Assembly: GCF_900113525.1 (NCBI RefSeq)
Contig: NZ_FOPP01000003.1
Span: 426,575-490,574, forward strand
Direction: 5' to 3'
Source of the DNA: Pedobacter insulae
GTDB taxonomy: Bacteria > Bacteroidota > Bacteroidia > Sphingobacteriales > Sphingobacteriaceae
DNA: 64,000 bases
How positions within the stretch are numbered: position 1 is the first letter of the stretch; every line of letters begins with the position of its first letter. Under the pieces are notes generated by a model that had not been told where the DNA came from, made no database searches, and worked only from the letters and a program-made list of their open reading frames with translations. The position numbers and the translations under genes were made by a program. Below, in pieces: positions 9,373 to 18,290 of the stretch.

Positions 9373-9403
9373 CTAATTAGCAAAATTTACTAATTAGCTA
9401 ATT
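9367..9403. repeat. Palindromic repeat AATTAGCTAATTAG, copy 1
   Basis: A perfect 14-bp inverted repeat (AATTAGCTAATTAG at 9367-9380 with CTAATTAGCTAATT at 9390-9403) around a 9-bp spacer. It overlaps the stop codon of the small ORF and lies between convergent genes. A nearly identical element lies in the map-secY gap. Confidence 0.8.
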
Positions 9404-9408
9404 GAACA

Positions 9409-9948
9409 TTAAACACCTTTCTTGCTAGTCATACTTGCTTTTTTGGCAGGCGCTGACTTTGCTGTTGGTGCTTTAGAGTTTGTTGGTTTTGCCTTCGCGG
9501 TTGCTTTTGGTTTCAAATCAACTTTGTCTTCAGTAATCCCTCCAGATTCCTCTTCTAAATTAGGAGCAGTTTCTGTAAACAATGGTAAATCCTTTAATAA
9601 ATTATACCATCCTACAATTTTCTTCATATCTGAAGTATATACCTTTTCTTTGTCGTAATCAGGAGCAACTTCTTCAAAAAAAGTTTTCAATGCATTGCCA
9701 TCAATCTTTGCATCTGGCACACTTTTATGCCCTCCAATTTTAGTAAGCACATCAATTAACTTTATTTCTTGATTCTCACCATAAATTGTGATGTCTTCTA
9801 ATGAAGCCAACTTTGTTGTCGATAAATTAGCAACAATCTTTAGTTTTTGCGCATCTAAACTTTCTAAAACATAACCTGCTTTATTCTGGCCAATAAGTTT
9901 AAATAAACCTGGCCTTCCAGATACAGCTACAATTCCTCTTAAATTCAT
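9409..9948 (-). CDS. DUF5606 domain-containing protein
   Basis: A 179-residue protein. The first 120 residues match the Bacteroidota DUF5606 family: MNLRGIVAVSGRPGLFKLIG at the N-terminus, a small beta-rich domain, then DVLTKIGGH and a helical part with VAPDYDKEKVYTSDMKKIVGWY. The last 50 residues are low complexity, rich in Lys, Ala, Pro and Thr (KAKPTNSKAPTAKSAPAKK), and probably disordered and able to bind nucleic acid. Function is unknown. It sits next to the cyclophilin gene on the same strand, 64 bp away, a possible operon. Confidence 0.85.
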   Translation of the reverse strand: MNLRGIVAVSGRPGLFKLIGQNKAGYVLESLDAQKLKIVANLSTTKLASLEDITIYGENQEIKLIDVLTKIGGHKSVPDAKIDGNALKTFFEEVAPDYDKEKVYTSDMKKIVGWYNLLKDLPLFTETAPNLEEESGGITEDKVDLKPKATAKAKPTNSKAPTAKSAPAKKASMTSKKGV

Positions 9949-10012
9949 ATGTAAATAGTTTGACGTCTTGTGTTTGGCGCTTTAAACGCTTCACCCAAAG
10001 CGCTTTGTGCAT

Positions 10013-10474
10013 TTAATCTTCTATAACTTCAATTGATAAAATTTTATCTCCTTGTCTGATGTCATCCACCAAATCAACATTTTCAACAACCTTGCCAAAG
10101 CAGGTGTGATTGCGGTCTAAGTGTGCTGTATTTGCTCTACTATGGCAAATAAAGAATTGAGATCCACCCGTATTTCTCCCTGCGTGGGCCATTGATAGTA
10201 CACCACGATCATGGAATTGGTTTTCTCCATCCAATTCACAGTCAATTTTGTAACCTGGACCTCCAGTGCCAGCTAAGTGCGCCTTTGCTGGATCTTTAGA
10301 ATTTGGGCAGCCACCCTGTATCATAAAGTTAGGGATTACGCGATGAAAAGAAATTCCATCATAAAAGCCTTCTCCTGCTAATTTTTTAAAATTGGCAACA
10401 GCTTTTGGAGCATCATTTTCATAAAACTCAACTGTCATATTGCCCTTCTCTGTTTTAATTATTGCTTTACTCAT
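10013..10474 (-). CDS. Peptidyl-prolyl cis-trans isomerase, cyclophilin type
   Basis: A 153-residue cyclophilin. It catalyses cis-trans isomerisation of Xaa-Pro bonds during folding. Core motifs are seen: FHRVIPNFMIQGGCPN (catalytic Arg in FHRV), GRNTGGSQFFICH, and a C-terminal region with HLDRNHTCFGKVVE. No signal peptide, so cytoplasmic. The start is the Met of MSKAIIKTEKGNMTVEF, the normal beginning of PpiB-like proteins. It lies upstream of the DUF5606 gene on the same strand. Confidence 0.95.
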   Translation of the reverse strand: MSKAIIKTEKGNMTVEFYENDAPKAVANFKKLAGEGFYDGISFHRVIPNFMIQGGCPNSKDPAKAHLAGTGGPGYKIDCELDGENQFHDRGVLSMAHAGRNTGGSQFFICHSRANTAHLDRNHTCFGKVVENVDLVDDIRQGDKILSIEVIED

Positions 10475-10702
10475 AGTATATTTTCCTTGCTATATATAAT
10501 TTATCAATGTATTATACGCGCAAACTCAAAGGGGTTTGCGAGCGCCAAATTTAGCAAATAGAAACGATTAGCACCACAATTCATGCATAAATACTGCCAA
10601 GAAAATAAAATCAATATCAAATAATGTATTTTAACGTTTTAAAAGCAGTTTAATTTTATAATGACCCGTAAAAAAATTACATTCGTTAGGGATTTCCAAA
10701 GT

Positions 10703-11965
10703 ATGACCTCAAAAAAAATCAAGTTTTTTCTCCTATTAACATTGCTCTCCTTCTGCACAAAGGCATCATCTATTTTAATTTATATGGATGAGACCCAGAA
10801 AAATCATTTGAAGGCATACGGGATTGCTTATTGGAGCATCACGCAGCAAGCTGAAGTTAATTGGTTATTAAATTACCGCGGAGGCAGTTTTTTGATCAAA
10901 TACATGAAAACTGTTGAAGATGAATGCAAAATAAGAGGTGTGTCTTACGAGATTATCGCAGATGGAAAAGTAAATGGCATTCTAAATGAAATTAACAATC
11001 CCGATGTGAATATGGAAATGGTGAAATTGGAGAAAACACCCAAGATCGCAGTTTATTCTCCAAAAAGTAAATTACCATGGGATGATGCAGTGACGCTTGT
11101 ACTTACCTATGCAGAAATTCCATACGATATTATATATGATGATGAAATTTTAAAAGATAAATTATCAGTTTATGATTGGCTGCATTTACATCACGAAGAT
11201 TTTACTGGTCAATATGGGCGATTTTGGTCGTCATTTAGAAATGCTACATGGTATCAAGAAGATGTAAAATATCAAGAAGCCGCAGCGAAACGAAATGGTT
11301 TCCAAAAAGTTTCCCAAATGAAGCTTTCTGTAGCTAAGCGTATCAAAGAATTCTGTTCAGGAGGAGGATTTTTGTTCGCAATGTGTTCTGGAACAGACAG
11401 TTTCGACATCGCATTAGCCGCAGAAGGCCTAGATATTTGCGAAAGTATGTTTGATGGTGATGGCACAGATCAAGATGCTCAAAGTAAATTAAATTACAAT
11501 GCAGCTGTCGCTTTCAAAGACTTTAAATTGGAGATGAATGCAGAGAAGTATGAATTTTCAGACATTGACGCCACCCAGTCTCGAAACTTTAATGAGGGAA
11601 ATGACTTTTTCACCCTGTTTGACTTTTCTGCAAAATGGGATTTGGTCCCCACAATGCTTACTCAAAATCACGACAAGGTAATTAAGGGTTTTATGGGACA
11701 AACAACTGCCTTTAAAAAGTCTTTGATCAAACCAAGCGTCACCGTATTGGGTGAAAATAAAGGTGGTGCAGAAGTGCGTTATTTGCATGGTGAAATTGGA
11801 AAAGGACAGTTCTCTTTTTATGGGGGTCATGACCCTGAAGATTATCAGCATCAAGTAAGCGATCCTCCAACAGACTTAAGTTTGCATCCAAACTCTCCGG
11901 GATATCGGCTAATCTTAAATAACGTGCTGTTCCCGGCAGCGAAGAAAAAACCGCAGAAAACCTAG
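10703..11965 (+). CDS. Conserved secreted Bacteroidota protein (often annotated asparagine synthetase B)
   Basis: About 420 residues from the Met at 10703, which is preferred because it directly precedes a signal peptide (MTSKKIKFFLLLTLLSF). An in-frame Met at 10661 would add 14 residues, and a TACATTCG -7-like element lies between the two starts. The mature protein begins with SILIYMDETQKNHLKAYGIAYW and has a cluster SGGGFLFAMCSGTDSFDIALA and a late FSFYGGHDPEDYQHQV, consistent with a class I glutamine amidotransferase-like fold. No N-terminal nucleophile Cys, ATP-pyrophosphatase or asparagine synthase domain is seen, so the database name is not supported. Probably periplasmic; function unknown. 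Confidence 0.75.
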   Translation: MTSKKIKFFLLLTLLSFCTKASSILIYMDETQKNHLKAYGIAYWSITQQAEVNWLLNYRGGSFLIKYMKTVEDECKIRGVSYEIIADGKVNGILNEINNPDVNMEMVKLEKTPKIAVYSPKSKLPWDDAVTLVLTYAEIPYDIIYDDEILKDKLSVYDWLHLHHEDFTGQYGRFWSSFRNATWYQEDVKYQEAAAKRNGFQKVSQMKLSVAKRIKEFCSGGGFLFAMCSGTDSFDIALAAEGLDICESMFDGDGTDQDAQSKLNYNAAVAFKDFKLEMNAEKYEFSDIDATQSRNFNEGNDFFTLFDFSAKWDLVPTMLTQNHDKVIKGFMGQTTAFKKSLIKPSVTVLGENKGGAEVRYLHGEIGKGQFSFYGGHDPEDYQHQVSDPPTDLSLHPNSPGYRLILNNVLFPAAKKKPQKT

Positions 11966-11968
11966 TCG

Positions 11969-13993
11969 CTAGTCATAGAAATTCCAGCTTACACCAAACT
12001 TCAACAACTTGTCTTGCATAGGATAATCATTTACGGTATAGAACCCATTTGAAAAGAGCTTCTGATTGATGTAATCGTATTTCACAAATAAATTCGCCCT
12101 ACGTAAACCCGCCTTTACCCAAATATCAATAACTGGTTTTGATCCGAATGTAGGAGAAGTAGTGTTATAAAACTGACTCGCTGCTGGAGAATAGGACAAA
12201 GAGGTATAGGTTGTATTATACCTTACATCAAATCCTATTTGCGTTTTCAAAACTTTAAAAAAGGTTTGATCCTTATATAAACTGTTAAACGTATAAACTT
12301 CTGGCGTTCTTAATAAATCCTTGCTATCGGTCTTCTGATAAACCACATAGGCATCAAGATGATAGCTTCGGAATACAAATCTCTTGCCTACACTAACTTT
12401 CAGTAAATTAATTGCGGAAGACTCCTGCGCCGGAATGATCGCCTTTGCCTTACTGGGATCCTCTTTAAAATAGAGGTAGTTATTAACGAGATAATAAGCT
12501 GCACTTGCATCCAATTTCAACACATCGTTAAGGTAACTGAAAGTAAAGTTAGCAATTTTAGTCCGGTCAAAATTGTTATCCTGTGGTGCCCATTGGTAAT
12601 GATTTCCTTTATATTCGGTAAAAATTTGTTCAGGCGATTTATTTTGCAGATAGGCACCCATTACAATTCTACCCGCTTTTTCACTAAACAACAGCTTACT
12701 TTTTGCCTCATATAAAAAATCGCCAATGTTTCTACCTTGAAAAATTTGCTGCACATTCAAATCAAGATTAATCCGGTTGCTAAAACGATATCCTAACACA
12801 CCTAGTAAGGTAACATTTTGGAAGCTAAACCGGTCAAAATAATCATTTTCACCGCTTTTTCTCACATTGTATTGCTCATAATTATAAAAATCATGGCGAA
12901 TTCCTGCATCGATTTTTAGCTCATTCTTAATAACAGAACTTCCTTTCGCTCTTAAAAAAAAACTGTAGATGAATTCATTTTGTATATGCTTTACATTGGT
13001 AGAGTCGTTTGTAAACGCTGGATCATAAGCTGTTTCTACAGGTAACACAGCAGATGAATTTTCTTCTACCTGATCCTTTTTAAAGGAATACGAGCTATTA
13101 TCAAAAATAAAAGTGTGTGAAATTTTATTGGTTGGTAAAATATTCTGAGCACTGCTCTTACCGGTACTGTCTATTCTACCAACAAAATAGCTTTGCTTCA
13201 TCAAAAAAGCATTTTTTCTCCAAAGCTGCTTTGCTGTATACAACCGAACCGATTCTGCAAGCTTGTCAACCAATCTGTTACCGTTAGGTTCAAAAATATT
13301 AGTATTGACAATCGAACCGTTTTCTTGTGCCTTCAAGGTATTAAAAACTCCATCAACCCAAAGGTTATATCTATTATTAGGAGATTCATACCAGGTAAAA
13401 ATTGCCGCATTCAAATGATCTCCACGCTGGCGGGAATAAACCCCATTTGCTCCGATCCGATTAAAATTCGCACCAAAATTCCAATTTTTCTTGATATTCT
13501 GCGAATGTGTGAGCTTCAACATCTGTTCCTTTTCCCCACCACTTACATAATACAAACTTGTAAAGGGTGAACGAGCCTTATAGAACTTAACATCATCATG
13601 GTTTAATACATAATAATCAAATGAGTGAAATCCTGCATCGAACCCAATTGTTTTGTGTGGATTAAATAAGAGCGATGTAGCGGCTAAACCTAAATTTCCA
13701 GTACCAACTGTGGGGTTTCGGGGCTGGAATAAAGGGCTAAAATTTTGAATGCCAACAAGACTTGTATCGAGTGGAATTGTTTGAATACTATCCTTTGTGA
13801 GTTTTAAAGTTGTGTATCTAACATACTTAGCGGTAAAAACAACAGAATCTTTTTCTCCATCTAGTGCTTTCCTTATCGAATCCTGCTGTTTTTTATTTGC
13901 ATTGATCGTTGTTTTTAAATCTTGTGAAAATGCAGCATTTGAACCACAAAAAAACAAACTAAAAAAAGTAAATAATATGATGATTCTATACAT
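11969..13993 (-). CDS. Putative porin (Porin_10 family outer membrane beta-barrel)
   Basis: A 674-residue protein with a signal peptide (hydrophobic about 3-23, SQDLK after it) and a long series of alternating amphipathic beta strands ending in the aromatic C-terminus FGVSWNFYD, as in outer membrane barrels. The N-terminal part holds the Porin_10 hallmarks FSPLFQPRNPTVGTGNLGLA and FDAGFHSFDYY. The substrate is unknown. Its ATG overlaps the TAA of the preceding purine nucleoside phosphorylase gene (TAATG), so the two are translationally coupled in a minus-strand operon with lpxK. Confidence 0.88.
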   Translation of the reverse strand: MYRIIILFTFFSLFFCGSNAAFSQDLKTTINANKKQQDSIRKALDGEKDSVVFTAKYVRYTTLKLTKDSIQTIPLDTSLVGIQNFSPLFQPRNPTVGTGNLGLAATSLLFNPHKTIGFDAGFHSFDYYVLNHDDVKFYKARSPFTSLYYVSGGEKEQMLKLTHSQNIKKNWNFGANFNRIGANGVYSRQRGDHLNAAIFTWYESPNNRYNLWVDGVFNTLKAQENGSIVNTNIFEPNGNRLVDKLAESVRLYTAKQLWRKNAFLMKQSYFVGRIDSTGKSSAQNILPTNKISHTFIFDNSSYSFKKDQVEENSSAVLPVETAYDPAFTNDSTNVKHIQNEFIYSFFLRAKGSSVIKNELKIDAGIRHDFYNYEQYNVRKSGENDYFDRFSFQNVTLLGVLGYRFSNRINLDLNVQQIFQGRNIGDFLYEAKSKLLFSEKAGRIVMGAYLQNKSPEQIFTEYKGNHYQWAPQDNNFDRTKIANFTFSYLNDVLKLDASAAYYLVNNYLYFKEDPSKAKAIIPAQESSAINLLKVSVGKRFVFRSYHLDAYVVYQKTDSKDLLRTPEVYTFNSLYKDQTFFKVLKTQIGFDVRYNTTYTSLSYSPAASQFYNTTSPTFGSKPVIDIWVKAGLRRANLFVKYDYINQKLFSNGFYTVNDYPMQDKLLKFGVSWNFYD

Positions 13994-14808
13994 TACAACG
14001 AGGAGATTAATTTGCTTAGGATGCTCGTCATTTTAGGCTCAGCCTCTGCTGCAGTTTCTAATATTTCTTCTAAACTAAAAGGAGAAAGTATTTCCGGAAA
14101 TCCTTCATCCGTTAATACGGAAATCGCAAAAACCGGTAAACCCATATGATTGGCTACAATAACTTCGGGAACAGTGCTCATTCCCACAGCGTCTCCACCA
14201 ATAATTCTTAAATATTTATACTCTGCCTTTGTTTCCAAATTGGGACCGGTTACAGCGACATATACACCTTCGTGGCAAGCGATACCTTCATTTTTTGCAA
14301 TTTCTAACCCATTGGCAATTAACTTTCGATTATAAGGTTCACTCATATCCGGAAAACGAGGACCTAAATCTGAGTCGTTAATACCTCTTAAAGGACTCTC
14401 AGGTTGCAAATTAATATGATCGTTAAGGATCATCAAATCGCCTTTCTTAAAATCTGGGTTTAAAGATCCTGCCGCATTCGAAACAAATAAATGCCGAATT
14501 CCTATTGATTTTAAAACTCGAATGGGGAAGGTTATTTGTTGCATGGAATATCCTTCGTAATAATGTAGCCTGCCTTGCATTGCCACCACGTTCTTTCCTG
14601 CTAATTCTCCAAAAATCAATTTTCCAGAATGAAACTCCAAGGTGGAAATCGGAAAATGTGGTATGCTCGAATACATGATGCTATATGCTACTTTAATATC
14701 CTTAACCAAACCGCCAAGGCCAGTACCTAATACAATCCCAACTTCAGGTTCAAAATCACCTATTTTGCGTTTTAAGTATTCAACTGATTCTTTTAGCGTG
14801 TGCAACAT
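13993..14808 (-). CDS. Purine-nucleoside phosphorylase (trimeric PNP family)
   Basis: A 271-residue enzyme for phosphorolysis of purine (deoxy)nucleosides to base and ribose-1-phosphate in purine salvage. Motifs: phosphate-binding GIVLGTGLGG at 24-33, HSGKL around 60-64, AMQGRLHYYEGYS around 76-88, GPNLETKAEY with Glu192 binding the base, and GMSTVPE around 209-215. At the position of mammalian Asn243 there is Asp234 (SVLTDEG), so the 6-oxopurine selectivity of the mammalian enzyme should not be assumed. The start overlaps the end of lpxK by 29 bp. The stop overlaps the porin start. Confidence 0.93.
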   Translation of the reverse strand: MLHTLKESVEYLKRKIGDFEPEVGIVLGTGLGGLVKDIKVAYSIMYSSIPHFPISTLEFHSGKLIFGELAGKNVVAMQGRLHYYEGYSMQQITFPIRVLKSIGIRHLFVSNAAGSLNPDFKKGDLMILNDHINLQPESPLRGINDSDLGPRFPDMSEPYNRKLIANGLEIAKNEGIACHEGVYVAVTGPNLETKAEYKYLRIIGGDAVGMSTVPEVIVANHMGLPVFAISVLTDEGFPEILSPFSLEEILETAAEAEPKMTSILSKLISSL

Positions 14809-15841
14809 AATCTAATATATTTTTATCAAAGGTAAATTTATCTTTAGTCGCCAATTCTATCTCAATTGGCAGATAAAATATAGGCAAATCTAATAGTAAA
14901 TCTTTTAAATTATCATCTAATAAACGTTTACTATCCTTTTCTGTTGTGATGATGATTTTTTCTTTCGATGGATGCTCATTAAAGGCGCTTACCAAATCCT
15001 CTATATTCGCTTTTGTAAACTTGTGATGATCTGGATATTCAAACTTTATGATGCTTCCCGATAACGCATTTAAATACATCAACAAAGGTTTAGGATTGGC
15101 TATTCCGGTAAGTAGAAAGACTACTTTTCCATTTATTTCAGCACCGATTTCTTTAGCGAACAAGCTGATTAACTGACCGTACTTTATAGATGAAAAGGAA
15201 ATTTTCTGCTCAATTGTTAGGTCTATTTTTTTACGGATATTAATTTGATCAACAATATTAACAGGAACGGGACTTTTTGTAACCAACACTGCATTTGCAC
15301 GATTATAATTTGAAAATGCCTCACGTAAATTACCCATGGGCAATAAGAACTGCCATTTTAATAATTTATCGAATTCAAATAATAAAATGTTAAACCCTGC
15401 TTTTACCGCTCTATGTTGATATGCATCATCTAAAAGAATTAGATCATGATCATCTTTTAATCTATTTATTCCGTGTACACGGTCTTCACACACAGCAACG
15501 GTAACCTGCTTAAATTTATGATAATATTGCATAGGTTCATCACCGATGGTTTGAGAAGTGGCATTTTCATTGGCTACGATGAACCCTTTTGTTTTACGAC
15601 CATAACCTCTGCTTAATATCGCAATCTTATATTCCGTTAAAAGTTTTACCAAATACTCTGTTGTTGGTGTTTTACCCGCGCCACCAATCGCTAAATTACC
15701 AATACAAATTATCGGAAGATCAAATTTTGTAGATTTGAAAATGCCCCAATCATATAATTTATTCCTTAACAAGGTTATTATTCCATAGAATATGGAAATG
15801 GGGAATAGCAAATAGCGTAAGATATTAATCATATAAAGCAA
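14780..15841 (-). CDS. lpxK: Tetraacyldisaccharide 4'-kinase
   Basis: A 353-residue inner-membrane-associated kinase that phosphorylates the 4' position of the lipid A disaccharide. An N-terminal membrane-associating helix (about 8-27) is followed by DLPIICIGNLAIGGAGKTPT, where the Walker A GGAGKT lies near 53-58. A conserved RGYGRK occurs around 90, and LLDDAYQHR in the middle carries the catalytic DDxxQHR. The start is MLYM; a second Met at codon 4 (15832) is also possible. It is first gene of a minus-strand operon with the phosphorylase and porin. Its presence shows a Gram-negative envelope with lipid A. Confidence 0.96.
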   Translation of the reverse strand: MLYMINILRYLLFPISIFYGIITLLRNKLYDWGIFKSTKFDLPIICIGNLAIGGAGKTPTTEYLVKLLTEYKIAILSRGYGRKTKGFIVANENATSQTIGDEPMQYYHKFKQVTVAVCEDRVHGINRLKDDHDLILLDDAYQHRAVKAGFNILLFEFDKLLKWQFLLPMGNLREAFSNYNRANAVLVTKSPVPVNIVDQINIRKKIDLTIEQKISFSSIKYGQLISLFAKEIGAEINGKVVFLLTGIANPKPLLMYLNALSGSIIKFEYPDHHKFTKANIEDLVSAFNEHPSKEKIIITTEKDSKRLLDDNLKDLLLDLPIFYLPIEIELATKDKFTFDKNILDYVAHAKRIS

Positions 15842-15901
15842 TCAAATCTAAGGATAATCCTATAAATCCTATAATTTTATCCTCAGACACTAGAAAGTCC
15901 T

Positions 15902-15909
15902 TATATTTG
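15902..15909 (+). promoter_or_regulatory. Candidate -7 element for pruA
   Basis: TATATTTG matches TAnnTTTG exactly, 19 bp before the pruA ATG. The region about 22 bp upstream has TTTTA rather than TTTG, so the -33 box is weak. Confidence 0.5.
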
Positions 15910-15928
15910 CAGAAATTAAAATTATACT

Positions 15929-17563
15929 ATGCTTAAAGGATTTTTCAACGTACCAACCCCTATCAACGAGCCTATTTTAGGTTATGCACCTGGAAGTAAA
16001 GAAAGAGAATTATTAAAAGCTGCATTAGCTGATGCGCGTGCTACAGTAATTGATATTCCAATGTATATTGGAAGTGAAGAAGTGTTTACAGAACAGAAAG
16101 GCAAAGTTACACCTCCCCATGATCATCAGCATGTGTTGGCTAACTTTAGTAAAGGAAATAAAAATCATGTAACCCAAGCCATCGATGCTGCTTTAGCCGC
16201 AAAGGCAGATTGGGAAAATTTAGCATGGGAACATCGCGCTGCAATCTTCTTAAAAGCCGCTGACCTAATCGCTGGACCATATCGTTATAAATTAAATGCT
16301 GCGACGATGTTAGGTCAAAGCAAAAACGCTTATCAAGCCGAAATTGATTCTGCGTGCGAGTTGATAGATTTCTTGCGTTTTAATGTAAGTTACATGTCAG
16401 AAATCTATAAACAGCAACCGCCAGTATCTCCAAAAGGAAGTTGGAATAGGCTTGAACAACGCCCTTTAGAGGGTTTTGTATTTGCCCTAACACCATTCAA
16501 CTTTACCGCAATCGCCGGAAATTTACCTACTTCTGTAGCAATGATGGGAAATGTAGTTGTTTGGAAACCTGCTAATACGCAAATTTATGCAGCAAATGTT
16601 TTAATGCAGATTTTCAGAGAAGCTGGCCTACCTGATGGAGTAATTAATTTGGTTTATGTATCTGGCCCCGATGCTGGCGACGTAATTTTCTCTCATCCTG
16701 ATTTTGCCGGTATTCATTTTACAGGTTCTACTGGTGTGTTTCAGGATATTTGGAAGACAATAGGGAATAACATCCATAAATTCAAAACCTATCCTCGGAT
16801 TGTTGGAGAAACGGGAGGTAAAGATTTCATCCTAATCCATGGTTCGGCAGATCCAGAAACATCTAGTACCGCAATTATACGTGGTGCTTTTGAATACCAA
16901 GGCCAAAAATGCTCGGCAGCGTCCAGAACGTACATTGCAAAAAGCATTTGGCCAAAGGTAAAGGAATATATGCTACGCGATCTGGCAACCTTTAAAATGG
17001 GTGGAACTGAAGACTTTGGAAATTTCATCAATGCCGTAATTGACGAGAAATCTTTCAACAGCCTAACCAAGTACATTGAAACCGCAAAAACAGATAAGGG
17101 AGTTGAAATTATTGCAGGCGGAAATTACGACAATAGCAAAGGCTATTTCATTGAGCCAACCGTATTGGTTGTCGACGATCCTAAATATACCACTATGTGT
17201 GAGGAATTATTTGGACCCGTACTATCAGTATATGTTTACGATGATAAGGACTTTGATAAAATCTTAGATGTTATTGACACCACTTCAATCTATGCTTTAA
17301 CCGGTGCAGTTATTAGTCAAGATCGTTATGCAATTGAAAAAGCTACACATCGTTTAAGAAACGCTGCTGGCAACTTTTATATTAATGATAAATGTACAGG
17401 AGCAGTTGTAGGACAGCAACCATTTGGAGGTGCCAGAGGTAGTGGTACAAATGATAAAGCGGGTTCGATGATTAATTTGCTACGTTGGGTTTCTCCACGC
17501 ACTATCAAAGAAACATTTGATCCACCTAAAGATTATAGGTATCCTTTTTTAGGAAATGATTAA
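15929..17563 (+). CDS. pruA: L-glutamate gamma-semialdehyde (1-pyrroline-5-carboxylate) dehydrogenase
   Basis: A 544-residue aldehyde dehydrogenase that oxidises glutamate semialdehyde to glutamate with NAD+, the second step of proline catabolism. The ALDH motifs are: oxyanion Asn191 in TPFNFTAIAG, HFTGSTGVF in the cofactor region, Glu294 in VGETGGKDF, and catalytic Cys328 in QGQKCSAASR. The length and the N-terminal FFNVPTPINEP start match the eukaryote-like monofunctional enzyme rather than the PutA fusion. No proline dehydrogenase gene is in the window. It ends at a strong bidirectional terminator. Confidence 0.96.
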   Translation: MLKGFFNVPTPINEPILGYAPGSKERELLKAALADARATVIDIPMYIGSEEVFTEQKGKVTPPHDHQHVLANFSKGNKNHVTQAIDAALAAKADWENLAWEHRAAIFLKAADLIAGPYRYKLNAATMLGQSKNAYQAEIDSACELIDFLRFNVSYMSEIYKQQPPVSPKGSWNRLEQRPLEGFVFALTPFNFTAIAGNLPTSVAMMGNVVVWKPANTQIYAANVLMQIFREAGLPDGVINLVYVSGPDAGDVIFSHPDFAGIHFTGSTGVFQDIWKTIGNNIHKFKTYPRIVGETGGKDFILIHGSADPETSSTAIIRGAFEYQGQKCSAASRTYIAKSIWPKVKEYMLRDLATFKMGGTEDFGNFINAVIDEKSFNSLTKYIETAKTDKGVEIIAGGNYDNSKGYFIEPTVLVVDDPKYTTMCEELFGPVLSVYVYDDKDFDKILDVIDTTSIYALTGAVISQDRYAIEKATHRLRNAAGNFYINDKCTGAVVGQQPFGGARGSGTNDKAGSMINLLRWVSPRTIKETFDPPKDYRYPFLGND

Positions 17564-17576
17564 AACATTATACAAC

Positions 17577-17611
17577 AAAAAAGTCCAGGCAAAAATTGCC
17601 TGGACTTTTTT
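17577..17611. terminator. Bidirectional rho-independent terminator between pruA and carbonic anhydrase
   Basis: A perfect 16-bp stem, AAAAAAGTCCAGGCAA with TTGCCTGGACTTTTTT, around a 3-nt loop. A and T runs on both sides let it stop the convergent pruA and carbonic anhydrase transcripts. Confidence 0.93.
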
Positions 17612-17629
17612 ATTGATGCTCAAGCGAAC

Positions 17630-18286
17630 TTAACTCACCTTAAAAGCGGGAGAAACGTCCGCTACACTTGTACTGGTTACTTTTAAGTCCTTAATTAATC
17701 CTGTCTTTAAACTGTAAACCCAAGCATGCACCGAAAGCTCTTGCCCATTAGCCCATGCATTTTGTACAATAGAGGTATTCATTACATTAGCCGCGCCTTC
17801 AATTGCGTTTAATTCAACCAAACGATTTGATTTCTGCTCTGGATCTTTCATCGTTTGCATCTCTCTTTCATGCATGCGATAAACATCTCTAATATTTCTA
17901 AGCCAATTGTCAATAATTCCTACTTGTTTATTTCCTAATGCAGCATTAACTCCACCACAACCGTAGTGCCCACACACTATCACATGTTTTACTTTTAAAA
18001 CATTTACCGAATAATCTAACACGCTTAACATATTCATATCGGTATGAACAACAACGTTCGCAATATTTCTATGAACAAAGATGTCACCAGGTAAGGTATT
18101 AGTAATTTGATTTGCTGGCACGCGGCTGTCTGAACACCCGATCCATAAAACCGGCGGGTTTTGCCCTGCAGATAATTTATCAAAATAACCTGGGTCAGTT
18201 TTCTTCATATCCTCCACCCAATCAATATTGCCCTGTAATAGGCCGTCGTATGTTATGTCTTTTGTTTCTATTGTTTTTGCGCACAT
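17630..18286 (-). CDS. can: Beta-class carbonic anhydrase
   Basis: A 218-residue zinc enzyme that interconverts CO2 and bicarbonate. Zinc ligands Cys51, His107 and Cys110 are seen in IGCSDSRVP and CGHYGCGG, and the Asp53-Arg55 catalytic dyad is present. The length fits the cytoplasmic family with no signal peptide. The gene begins 4 bp after the stop of a SulP transporter on the same strand, so they are one operon. Together they suggest bicarbonate or CO2 handling. Confidence 0.95.
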   Translation of the reverse strand: MCAKTIETKDITYDGLLQGNIDWVEDMKKTDPGYFDKLSAGQNPPVLWIGCSDSRVPANQITNTLPGDIFVHRNIANVVVHTDMNMLSVLDYSVNVLKVKHVIVCGHYGCGGVNAALGNKQVGIIDNWLRNIRDVYRMHEREMQTMKDPEQKSNRLVELNAIEGAANVMNTSIVQNAWANGQELSVHAWVYSLKTGLIKDLKVTSTSVADVSPAFKVS

Positions 18287-18290
18287 AATT

